Of a stretch of DNA of 64,000 nt, positions 44,647 to 53,780 are shown one piece after another; positions within the stretch are counted from its first letter, which is position 1, and each line of letters opens with the position of its first letter. The position numbers and the translations under genes were made by a program. Below the pieces are notes generated by a model. That model ran no database searches. It saw only the letters and a program-made list of their open reading frames with translations, and was not told the origin of the DNA. Location of the stretch: the NCBI GenBank assembly GCA_015179125.1, contig WHVA01000111.1, positions 186,001 to 250,000 of the forward strand, in the 5' to 3' direction. The stretch is from Gautieria morchelliformis (Eukaryota > Basidiomycota > Agaricomycetes > Gomphales > Gomphaceae).

Positions 44647-47600
44647 TCACCCCCCCTCTAGCGTGCTGCGTCCTCGAAGCACGGGACACAAGGGATTGAA
44701 ATGCCAGCGAGCGGATTCGGCGAGGGGCACCTGGATGTGTCCTATAGAACTCCCGGAGTTTGTCAGGAGCGGAAACATCTTGCTCCGGGACCCAAGAATT
44801 CTCCTCATACCCATACCCTTCCCATTTCACGAGGAATTGGAGTCGTCCTCGCACAAACCGGCTGTCCAGGATCCGTTCCACCACGTAGTGCTCTTCCCCA
44901 TCTACAATTTCTGGCGGAGGTGGCGGATGAGCCTTCCGATGTGGAATTGGGTCCTCAAGCATAGGGAGTAACTTCACCACGTTGAAGACGGGGTGGAGGC
45001 GGGACATGGACATCGGAAGTCGGAGGCGGTATGCATTCCGTCCAACCCTCCGCGTCACTGTGAAGGGCCCAAGGTAGCGGTGGGCAAGCTTCTGCGAAGG
45101 GCGTGTGGTGCGGATGTCACTTGCATCTAGGTACACCTTGTCTCCAACTTGGTACTCTGGGGCAGGAACCCGGCGTCGGTTGTAGTACCTTGCCATGTCA
45201 TCCTTGGCCTTCGCAAGGGCCGACTTGGCTTCCGAAAGGGTGGAGTCCATGCGGTCTCGGAACTCATTGACCGTCTCGAGTCGGGACTCAGCCTGGCGTG
45301 GTTCGAAGCCCATCCGCGGGTGTCGTCCGGAGTCAAGCATGAAGGGAGTCTGTTGTGTGGCGGAATGGACATGGTTGTTGTATTGGAATTCCGCCAGCGG
45401 AAGTAACTCATCCCAGTCATCCTGCCTCTCATTGACGAAGAGGCGGAGATATTGCTCTAACTCCTGATTGACCCGTTCCGTCTGTCCGTCACCCTGCGGA
45501 TGGTACGCTGTGGTGGTAGCCAGCTTTATGCCGAGCAGGCGGTAGAGCTCCCGAGTCAGTTCCGCGACAAACTGTGGACCTCGGTCGGAAACAACTTGCT
45601 TCGGGAGCCCATGCAACTTCCAGACATGTGTAAGGAACAGGCGGGCCGCTCCGAGGGCTGTGATCGTCGTGTGCGTCGGAATGAAGTGGGACACCTTGCT
45701 CACCGAATCCACGACGTTCATGATCGCGTCGTAGCCATGAGACTCTGGGAGTTCAACGATGAAGTCGACACTGATGGTGTCCCAGCGGGATTCGGGAATC
45801 GGGAGCGGAACAAGTTCTCCGACGGGCGGACGTCGTTGCGCTTTGGTTCGGAGACAAAGGTCACATGTCTTCACGTACTGTCCGATGTAGCGGGACATCT
45901 GAGGCCACCAGTAATTCCGAGCCACTAACTCCAGCGTCTTCCACCTGCCAGCATGCCCAGCGACCCGTGTGTCATGGTGCTGGGACACGATGCGACGGCG
46001 GAGGTCCGCCCCACCCGGAACATAGACCTTGCCTCTGAAGTGGAGCAGTCCATCACGTTCCGACCATTCCGCTGCCCGTACAGACCGTGAGTGCCCTTTC
46101 CGGAGTTCCTCCACTGCCTTCACCACCGACTCCTCCTTCTCTCCATTCCGGTACTGCCTCCGGATATCCCGGAGCATTTCCGCTTCCGCCCCAACTGCAG
46201 TTACTCCTTCTAGGGCACGGATTGCAAAGAGACTTGGGCGGAGCAGTGTCATATCCGCGTTGTCTCCACTTCCGCTTCCGTGATCCGCGCGGCGGGATAG
46301 GGCATCGGGCTTGCCCATGGTGCGGCCGGGGCGGTGGTGGAGCATGAAGTCAAACCGGGACAGGTGTAGGGACCACCGTGCTTGTCGTCGGTTCAGCTTC
46401 TTAGACGTGCAGAAATACTCGAGGTTCTTGTGGTCTGTCCAGATCTCAAAAGGGCATAGAGCACCCTCGAGGAAGTGTCGCCACTCCTCCAGCGCTCGGA
46501 TGATTGCCAGCATCTCCTTGTCATGGATCTCATAGTTCCGCTCGACCGGACTAAGGCTCTTAGAGAAGAAGGCAATCGGATGCCACCCCCCACCATCTTC
46601 CGATGACTGCTGTGACAAGACCGCTCTGGTAGCTGCGTCGGAAGAATCCGCCTCGACTCGATAAGGGCGAGAGTCGTCGGGAAAGATCAGGACCGGAGCG
46701 GAAGTGATCAGCTCCTTGAGTTTGTCAAAGGAAGTCTGTTCCGGCTCTCCCCACCGCCATCCAACCTCCTTCTTGGTGAGGTCGAAGAGGGCACGGGCGT
46801 GGCAGGAGAAGTCCTTGATGAACCGCCGGTAGAAATTGACAAACCCAATGAAGGACTGGACCTCCTTCTTGTTTCGCGGCACGGGCCAATCCGCTACACC
46901 GGAAACTTTGACTGGGTCCATTTCCACCTTTCCTTCCGACACAATCACCCCAAGATACTCTATCCGCGTCCGCTCAAATTCGCACTTTTCCGGCTTGAGA
47001 CACAGGTTGTACTCCCGGAGCCGTTCCAGCACTCTCCGCACGACTTCCCGATGTTCGGACATTGTTTTCGTGAAAATGAGGATGTCATCGAGGTAGACGC
47101 AGACAACCCCTTCTGCTATCATGTCACGGAAAATGTCATTCATCATCGTCTGGAATGTGGCGGGACTGTTGGTGAGGCCAAAGAACATGACCTGTGGCTC
47201 AAAGAGTCCTCGATTGGTGCGGAATGCGGCCTTCCACTCGTCTCCCTCCCGGATCTGGACATTGTTGAAGCCCCAGCGGACATCCAGCTTAGTGAAGTAC
47301 CTCGCCCCGCGGAGTTGTGTGATCAGTTCGGAAATGAGTGGAATGGGGTACCGGTTCTTGATCGTGATCGCATTCAAGGCCCGGTAGTCCTGCACAAGTC
47401 TGAGCGAGCCATCCTTCTTCTTGATGAAGCACACCGGAGATGCCATGGGTGACTTGGAGGGGCGGATCCTCCCTGTACGGAGGTTTTCCGCAAGGAACGC
47501 ATCGAGCTCTACCTGCTCCTTGGGTGACAGCGGGTAGACCTTGCAGTTGGTGGGCTTTGACCCAGGCTCCAACTCGATGGCGTGGTCCCACAGCTTCCGT

Positions 47601-48556
47601 GGAGGCAGGGTATCAAACGACTCCTTGGAAAAGATGTCCTCAAACTCCCGCAGGTACTCCGGAATTTCCGCCTCCACTCTATCATACCTCTTAGAGGCTT
47701 CAGCAAGGCGTTGCGAAATATTTCCGGTGGCGCGGATGTGTTCCGCCTCCGGCGGAAGGTTTACGTACAGCAAGCGCTCCCCTTCCGTCAGAGTGTCTTC
47801 CAGGCCGAGTCGGATGGCGTCGGAATCGGAATTGGAAGGGGGATCCGGGTCAAATTCCGCTTCCGAGTCTTCTTCTGCAAGCAGTGGATGGGGGCTGGAA
47901 CGACATGTCTGTATGAGCCGTTCGGTCTTCCGCTGCTCCTGGCGCTCCTTCCGCACTTCCGACCGGCACATGTGACACTTGGCTGGACACCGACTCATCA
48001 GTACCTTCCGAGTCTGCCAATTGATCTCCGGGTTGTGCTCTTGAAGCCAGGTAAACCCGAGGATGATGTCTTGCTTCCCCAGGCTGGTGACAGCGAAGGA
48101 AGTGTGTTCCGAGTGTCCATCGTAGCGGAGAATTGTGTCCACTATCTCCGTGATGGACCCTGCCTCATTGGGGCTTCCATCCACATTGAACACCGGGATT
48201 GCACGTTGCAACTTCCGCGTGGTCAGTCGGTTCCGTTCCACATAGTCCCGGTCCATAAACTGACCAGTGGCCCCGCAATCGACAAGGGCGGGTCCGGATT
48301 TGACTTCCGCCGTATCGGTCGTCTGGATCTCTACCTTAATGACTAGTGACTTGGGGCCAGGGGTGGCAGCAACAACATAGCGCTTCGGAAGGCGTCTCTC
48401 CCAAGGGCGGATGCGGGATGGACGGGGTGTCAGATTTGGTTTTTGTGTGACTTTATCCGGTGGGTCTGTACGAAGTGAGGGGAGTGGGGGCTTTTCATTC
48501 TCTACTTCAAGACAGGCAAACCGGTTATGTACAGGCAGCAGGGGCACACATCTCAC
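44426..48556 (-). CDS. pol: Pol polyprotein of copy C
   Basis: About 1376 residues with the same domain order as copy A: protease DCGATGQFMDRDY, RT with YLDD, RNase H, integrase zinc region, DDE core, GPY/F and chromodomain. All catalytic boxes read intact. FCTSKKLNRR replaces FRTSKKLNRR, and VCFIKKKDG replaces VFFIKKKDG relative to A. The last 73 or so residues (Ser-rich, repeated SDSIS/SAS units) come from U3 of the LTR. As in A, the 5' end overlaps gag in the -1 frame without an ATG. Confidence 0.94.
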   Translation of the reverse strand: MRCVPLLPVHNRFACLEVENEKPPLPSLRTDPPDKVTQKPNLTPRPSRIRPWERRLPKRYVVAATPGPKSLVIKVEIQTTDTAEVKSGPALVDCGATGQFMDRDYVERNRLTTRKLQRAIPVFNVDGSPNEAGSITEIVDTILRYDGHSEHTSFAVTSLGKQDIILGFTWLQEHNPEINWQTRKVLMSRCPAKCHMCRSEVRKERQEQRKTERLIQTCRSSPHPLLAEEDSEAEFDPDPPSNSDSDAIRLGLEDTLTEGERLLYVNLPPEAEHIRATGNISQRLAEASKRYDRVEAEIPEYLREFEDIFSKESFDTLPPRKLWDHAIELEPGSKPTNCKVYPLSPKEQVELDAFLAENLRTGRIRPSKSPMASPVCFIKKKDGSLRLVQDYRALNAITIKNRYPIPLISELITQLRGARYFTKLDVRWGFNNVQIREGDEWKAAFRTNRGLFEPQVMFFGLTNSPATFQTMMNDIFRDMIAEGVVCVYLDDILIFTKTMSEHREVVRRVLERLREYNLCLKPEKCEFERTRIEYLGVIVSEGKVEMDPVKVSGVADWPVPRNKKEVQSFIGFVNFYRRFIKDFSCHARALFDLTKKEVGWRWGEPEQTSFDKLKELITSAPVLIFPDDSRPYRVEADSSDAATRAVLSQQSSEDGGGWHPIAFFSKSLSPVERNYEIHDKEMLAIIRALEEWRHFLEGALCPFEIWTDHKNLEYFCTSKKLNRRQARWSLHLSRFDFMLHHRPGRTMGKPDALSRRADHGSGSGDNADMTLLRPSLFAIRALEGVTAVGAEAEMLRDIRRQYRNGEKEESVVKAVEELRKGHSRSVRAAEWSERDGLLHFRGKVYVPGGADLRRRIVSQHHDTRVAGHAGRWKTLELVARNYWWPQMSRYIGQYVKTCDLCLRTKAQRRPPVGELVPLPIPESRWDTISVDFIVELPESHGYDAIMNVVDSVSKVSHFIPTHTTITALGAARLFLTHVWKLHGLPKQVVSDRGPQFVAELTRELYRLLGIKLATTTAYHPQGDGQTERVNQELEQYLRLFVNERQDDWDELLPLAEFQYNNHVHSATQQTPFMLDSGRHPRMGFEPRQAESRLETVNEFRDRMDSTLSEAKSALAKAKDDMARYYNRRRVPAPEYQVGDKVYLDASDIRTTRPSQKLAHRYLGPFTVTRRVGRNAYRLRLPMSMSRLHPVFNVVKLLPMLEDPIPHRKAHPPPPPEIVDGEEHYVVERILDSRFVRGRLQFLVKWEGYGYEENSWVPEQDVSAPDKLREFYRTHPGAPRRIRSLAFQSLVSRASRTQHARGGVMSGDTLFSISSSDTTPSSDSISDSASGSDSISASAFGNDSASGRTSTSSVRLASSTPISDFRPGTVSEIKRLT

Positions 48557-49728
48557 CCGCTGCGTGTCACAAAATCCGATGCATCTTCCGCTTCCGGTAG
48601 ACCATGTTCCGCATTTTCGGAAAGTTCTTCCGCAGTGGGCACTCCGTTTATGTCTGCAAGTGCGAGGAACTCTGGAAGGATCTCGAGTTTCTCCTCTGTG
48701 GTCATAAGCCGGATATCAAAGGCTTGGGGGCACTCGCGAGCATAGTGGCCTGGTTGTCGGCAGCGGAAGCAGGTGATAGTTCCGTGGCCTTTTCCGCGCA
48801 TGCGGTCAACATCCATCGGGGCAGGGCCACTCTTCGAGGGAGGAGGGCTATGGTTCCTAATAGGAGCAGGCGGAGCAAGCATCGGAAATAATTTCCGTGT
48901 GGGAATGAATGCGCTTCCGGGTTTTGGCACAGGCGGAGTAGGACGAGCGGAACTGCGTGTCGTGTTCCGACTCGTCTCCACGAAGGCCTCATTTGCGTCC
49001 CTGTTCCGAGAAACCTTCTGCGCGGCTTGGTACCACCCTTCCGGGTCATCAAAATCCGGAGCTCCATCCCCAAGCAGCGCAACTTGGTTCTGGAGCGTCG
49101 GATCAAGTCCTCGTCGGAATTTGATGACGATCGTCTTGTCGTCGTCATATTCCGCAAGGTCGATGAGCTCCTGGAAGCGATCGATGTAGTCATCGACCGG
49201 ATCTTTGGCCTGGTACCAGCTCGTCCCCTCGAGCTTTGTAAGGGCTGTGAGCTGCTCGTTTTTCGGGCAGAACTGGTCGGAAAATGTTTTCTCGAACGCG
49301 TCCCAGTCCCGGAAGTAGTTCCCCTTGCCCTTTGCTTCATGTCGGATCACCTTGTTTGCAAAACGGGCTGCGCGGTCCGATTTGAAAAAGGACAATGTCC
49401 AGTGAATCCGAGCCTGGTCGTTCGGAAAGAGGTCTCCGACAATTGCGAAGTAGATGCTGCATGTGTTGAAGAATGCGCGTCCCTTCTCCCGATCTCCGTC
49501 AAAGTCCGCCGGAGTTGCGGGTTTGACCTTTGCTAACTTCGCGGACATCCTCTTTTCCGCTAGTTCCGCTTTTCCGAAATCCGGATCATCCAGCATTTCA
49601 TTTCCACCACCTTGTGGAATATCTAACTTAGCCAAAATCGCTTGTAAGGCTGTTTCAATCGCGTCGGTCTTCATCCGGTTCCGCGTCAATTCCTCCTCCA
49701 TATTCCGAAGACGATCGTCCGGATCCAT
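48553..49728 (-). CDS. gag: Gag of copy C
   Basis: 391 residues from MDPDDRLRNMEEEL, with zinc knuckle CFRCRQPGHYAREC. Same length as in A and B. The upstream frame has no ATG before the LTR, supporting this start. Confidence 0.93.
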   Translation of the reverse strand: MDPDDRLRNMEEELTRNRMKTDAIETALQAILAKLDIPQGGGNEMLDDPDFGKAELAEKRMSAKLAKVKPATPADFDGDREKGRAFFNTCSIYFAIVGDLFPNDQARIHWTLSFFKSDRAARFANKVIRHEAKGKGNYFRDWDAFEKTFSDQFCPKNEQLTALTKLEGTSWYQAKDPVDDYIDRFQELIDLAEYDDDKTIVIKFRRGLDPTLQNQVALLGDGAPDFDDPEGWYQAAQKVSRNRDANEAFVETSRNTTRSSARPTPPVPKPGSAFIPTRKLFPMLAPPAPIRNHSPPPSKSGPAPMDVDRMRGKGHGTITCFRCRQPGHYARECPQAFDIRLMTTEEKLEILPEFLALADINGVPTAEELSENAEHGLPEAEDASDFVTRSG

Positions 49729-49903
49729 GTTGGAAGGAGAAATATGGGACGGGATTTCCGGGGTTGGGAGCTCGACGTAAGAAGAGGGGCTGTCGTACGC
49801 TGTATGTGCAGAAGAGGTTGCGATCTCCGAGTCGCTGTCTCCGATTCCGAACGCACCTATGGCGAATGCAACGTGCAGTACGACCGCCGGTCCTCTAGGG
49901 GAG

Positions 49904-49913
49904 AGACTTTTCT
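49904..49913 (-). promoter_or_regulatory. Self-priming primer-binding site of copy C
   Basis: AGAAAAGTCT on the minus strand, separated from the LTR end (49916) by two bases. Complementary to AGACTTTTCT in the same LTR, whose predicted RNA start is at 50056. Confidence 0.65.
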
Positions 49914-49915
49914 GC

Positions 49916-50396
49916 TGTAAGGGCAACCCTGGCTAGTCGTGGAGATCACACTACCACACAACTGACAAGGGGAATTTCCAAAGTATGTATAAATGAACAG
50001 AGCATACAAGAGAGGGGGTTCTCACCTGACAAGGGGAAATCCAAAGAGAAAAGTCTAAGGACCCCCAATGTCAGCGAGCCCGTATTATACTACGCTGCGC
50101 AGCCAGGGACAACACTTGGCACCCGCCATCAACCCTGCATCCCCCTGACCCTTGATCGACCCTTGATGCCACCTATTATGCGAGTCGCTTGATTTCCGAC
50201 ACTGTTCCGGGGCGGAAGTCGGAAATTGGAGTGGAACTGGCAAGGCGAACGGAACTGGTGGAAGTTCTCCCAGAAGCGGAATCGTTCCCGAAAGCGGATG
50301 CGGAGATGGAATCGGAACCGGAAGCGGAGTTGGAAATGGAGTCGGAACTGGGTGTGGTGTCGGAACTGGAAATGGAAAACAGGGTGTCCCCTGACA
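49916..50396 (-). repeat. 5' LTR of copy C (481 bp)
   Basis: Ends as in the other copies; one extra base in GGGGAATTTCC relative to the 3' LTR. Holds the TATAATA box and the predicted transcription start. Confidence 0.94.
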
Positions 50397-50614
50397 TAAC
50401 CTTCATTACTGTACTCTCGCTTATGTTGCACAAACTCATAATGCTCTGCCAGTGCCCCCCAATTCATGTTTGACGCTCACAGTCAGTGTAATGCTTGTTT
50501 TCTATAGCGGACGAAAGCATGAGTGTTGCGCACCACCCGCCGCATCCCAAGGCTTGCATACTCATGCGTGTCCATGCACCGTGCTCTGCTCCGCTCGGGG
50601 CCGGACATGCATCA

Positions 50615-51065
50615 GGCTCGATCCCATGTGTGCCCCGTGCTGCTGTTGTGTGGACGAGGACAGCCTGCGATGGCCTGCACACACACACACACCTCTGGGA
50701 TGTGCATTCGGACCGCGCAGCCAGAATCTCCGGGCGGCGTATGGGTCCACACCGATGCCACCTACAAGACTACAAGACAGTCGCACCCGTGGGACGCGTC
50801 ATCCAAGCTCGCGGATCTGGACCACCCCGTGCCCATGCCCCATATCCAGATCCCCACCCATGCTCGTGCCAAAGACCACGGAGGTACTCTGTCTAAAATG
50901 TGACCGTCGCGCAGGACAGTGCACACACATGCAACCATGTGCCATCTGGGGTCTCGACCCTCGTCAAAGCGTCTCTGATGTGGTAGGTAACCTTCATGGC
51001 TGTAATCTCGCTCCTGTTGCACGAACTCATAATACACTGCCAGTCCGCCTCAATTCACGTTTGTA
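50615..51065 (+). repeat. Internal direct repeat, unit 2
   Basis: Second, more complete copy of the 43690-44166 plus 50402-50470 unit. After GTGGTAGGTAACC both units continue into a shared block ending CATAAT...CTGCCAGT...CAATTCA-GTTT. Confidence 0.6.
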
Positions 51066-51705
51066 AAGAGCATCGTTCCCGGAGGCTGACAAGTCCATTT
51101 ACAACGTTACCATCAGTGTTGCATGTATCACTGCGGCTTCTGTTTGCTATTGGCGGAATCCCCCAAGGTAGCAATCATTGAGCATGAGTCGGGTGCATGT
51201 GGCCGAAGGCAGGGGTTGCTAGCCGCGACTGATTCTGTTTTTCTTTTTGGTACCAGCTATTATGCAGGTCATCTACTTTTTCTCATGTCTTGCGTTGCTC
51301 TCATGTCTTGCATCGCCAAGCACAGATGCACATCGTTCCCAGGTTTCATGGATTGAAAAGCGGTATTTCAGTGATTTTCACCTTATGTTTCATCTGTATT
51401 TTCCCTTGTATATATTGATTTATGACTTGAAATAATGGGGCATTCAGTTGCTGCATCTCTGAAATGTGGTGATAGAACCACGGGGTCATAAGTGACTATT
51501 TCATGGGAACCCAGTGGTCATCGAATTGAAATACCTGGTTCAATCCATTGGTCTTCCGTTGTAGGATCCCTGAATACACATGAGTCAACCCCTGAAACCA
51601 ACTCATTGAAACGAAACTTTTTCCACTGAAACCGATTCATTGAATTTTCAACGGGTTCTATTGGTATTTACACTAGCTATAATGGTTTATATACTGAATT
51701 CTCAG

Positions 51706-51749
51706 TGGGTCCACCCACTAGGATTCATTGGGTTGACTACCCACAGTGC
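51706..51749 (-). repeat. Right terminal inverted repeat of the CACTA-like element
   Basis: Reverse complement begins CACTGTGGGTAGTC and ends GGACCCAC, pairing with 42141-42184. Confidence 0.65.
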
Positions 51750-51847
51750 GACACGGTTTCTCTAGGTCAACACGACGCTCTCTAGGTCTACAGTGCATTA
51801 TTGTATGATGTTGAAAGTTTGACCACACTCATTCTCACCCAGGAACC

Positions 51848-52283
51848 ATGTTCGAGCAGAAACATCCTTATTCAACAAAGTACTCGCATGTGAAGCTGTT
51901 CTTGCCTCTGATCGTCTGGGGGTGGGACCTTGTCTGGTCACACCTGATGTCGAAACTGGAGGAAGAAGATCAGCACACTGGTTGTTGTTCTTCTATCTCC
52001 TCCAGTTGCCCTGGGAGCCATGTGTCTGAAGACTCGTGGCTTCGCACCCGCAACGTTGATAGGGATTTCTCCGACGTGGTAAGTGAGGAGCTTGCTTTTA
52101 CAATGGATCTCTTGAGAAACGATGATGAAACTGATTCTTTTGTTGGATCAACAGTATGGGATGATCACGATGGATATAGCTAAAGGCGGAAGGCTCGCTG
52201 TGCAGGCTGAGACTTATTTCGAGGATGAACCCATTTCTTCTAAGGAAATCGCATCCACCGACGTGAAGGAACTTGAAGGTTGA
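51848..52283 (+). CDS. Small hypothetical protein, two exons
   Basis: Not recognised. ATG at 51848 opens an acidic frame. A 52-nt intron with donor GTATGG and acceptor GTGCAG in phase 0 joins ...SFVGST to AETYFEDEPISSKEIASTD. An alternative strong donor GTAAGT lies at 52080. It begins about 100 bp outside the CACTA-like element and shares a 20-base motif with the internal repeats of that element, so it may be element-derived. Confidence 0.35.
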
Positions 52284-53058
52284 TCGTCACATGGGTTCCA
52301 GATACCTCATCGAATTTGGCACGGCGGGAGATGATTACTGCGTTCACAGCTCCTTGTCCCACACTACGACCCAAAGTGTGCGGGTGTCATAAGTCACCCC
52401 TTTCATGCAATAGTTTTCCACCAACTTCTCACTGCTGGTTCAAAATTTCCACGAACGAACATTAGATCAATAATAAATGTAGATGCTTCGTCTAATAACT
52501 TGATGTACGTTCGGAGCCAGCTCTGAAGGGATCGATCCTATGTCTCGATATGCGTGCACAAAGATGACATAGGAAGTGATTTCGTTGTTGCGGATATAAG
52601 TATGAAGTTCATAAGGTTCATAGTCTGATTATGAAGTCGTTTTCCATCTAAACAGCGCTCGAGGAATAAAATATTGGGATTAGAAGGATAGCGGTGGTAC
52701 ACCGCAAGTTGTGATTTTTCTTCTGGAAATGTTTGTCAGTTAGCCACCATATAATCCCTCAGGGAAATGCTTCATCAAGCACTATATCAACCCACCTTAA
52801 TATCTAGTCCACCGGCCTCTGGAAAGGTCAGGAATTATGTCACCTAGACGCTGGTCAATGCGTTCGGCAGCATTTCACACCCAACCTTTCCACCAGGCCT
52901 CTGTCCGCTCACCACAACATCTCAGCCAATGTCCCCCCCACACCTCCACCTTATACTTTCACTCTCATTGTTCAGGCTTGTATGAATAATCTTCGTCAAC
53001 ATTCACCACTCGTCCACCATCTCCTTCAGTGAAGCCACTCCTTCTAAACCATTCGCCA
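52284..53058. other. Spacer without supported gene
   Basis: Nothing recognisable. A pyrimidine-rich stretch (about 52915-53050) precedes the next gene-like sequence. Confidence 0.4.
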
Positions 53059-53780
53059 TGACCCAATTTAACATTGCATCTGCTGTGTCCTCCCTTCAGA
53101 TACAAGGGAACCAATTTCTCCTCCACTGTGATGAGTGCGACAGGCCACTGGAGATAACAATTATACCAAGCTCACCGGACCCCATAGTGCGTAATTATAT
53201 ATTCCTTTGAGAAAAAACAAATGATTATGATAACTTATAGACCCTGAAAATCAATGTCCTGGATGCATTACTACCTGAGGATGATAAACCTGTTCATGAT
53301 GTGGCCGGCAGTGGTCATGCTCCTGTCCCTGCAACCACCATTCAGTGACTCACTGTCATCTGCTGGTGAACAGCAGGATGATAACACAAGTCAGGAGGAA
53401 TATGCAGGTAGTCTGGAGCCCTTACCATCTGCACTTGCTCGCAGACGTGCACAGAAAATTATCAAATGTTTTGACTGCAGTTTCTCCGATCTGTCACCAA
53501 ATGGTGTGGACATTCATCATCAGATCCATCCACTGGCTGTCGAGCAAAAGGTTGTTTCACAGGTATGTATCTTCATAAGCAGCATGTCCCTTTGACATTA
53601 AACATTAACTCCACATTGAACAGAGCCCTAGATTGCCTGCTCTGAGACGGCGTTGCCCCATGTTGCAGAACAATATCATTGTGAGCTTCTCCAGTGGCTT
53701 TAGGTGGAGTTCACCACGGAGGGCAAGGGCGTATCATGATCACATTCACTCCCCTTCGAAGAAACTTTGAAAAAATCATT
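53059..53780 (+). pseudogene. Unrecognised gene fragment with an apparent frame break
   Basis: ATG at 53059 opens MTQFNIASAVSSLQIQGNQF followed by HCDECDRPLEITI. After an intron (GTGCGT...TTATAG) it reads TLKINVLDALLPEDD and stops at TGA near 53343. The next frame continues with protein-like sequence (SSAGEQQDDNTSQEEY, RRRAQKIIKCFDCSFSDLSP) up to a good intron at about 53562. The shift of frame without a splice site suggests a broken gene. Cys pairs (CDECD, CFDCS) hint at a zinc-binding segment, but no family is assigned. Confidence 0.35.

Larger units (their letters stand above)
44167..50396 (-). mobile_element. Ty3/gypsy chromovirus copy C, complete
   Basis: 6230 bp with LTRs at 44167-44646 and 49916-50396 and a perfect duplication TAACC (44162-44166 and 50397-50401). 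Gag and pol are both open. The two LTRs show about four differences by eye, so the insertion is recent but older than A. It is inserted in the CACTA-like element. Confidence 0.95.
42141..51749. mobile_element. CACTA-like DNA transposon, interrupted by retroelement C
   Basis: Ends CACTG...CAGTG with terminal inverted repeats matching at 36 of 44 positions (42141-42184 and 51706-51749). Both sides have the dinucleotide CG next to the ends, compatible with a 2-bp target duplication; a 3-bp GAC reading shifted by one base is also possible. Both subterminal regions hold repeated CATTGAAAC/CAGTGGGT-type motifs, as in CACTA elements. After removing copy C and one duplication, about 3.4 kb remains. 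No transposase was recognised, so it is probably non-autonomous or decayed. The inferred superfamily rests on the termini only. Confidence 0.55.

Noticed and set aside
49729..49926. Extension of gag upstream into the LTR (457 residues in copy C)
   Set aside because: The extension begins at a TTG, not an ATG, and crosses the PBS; the ATG at 49728 matches the first ATG in all three copies.
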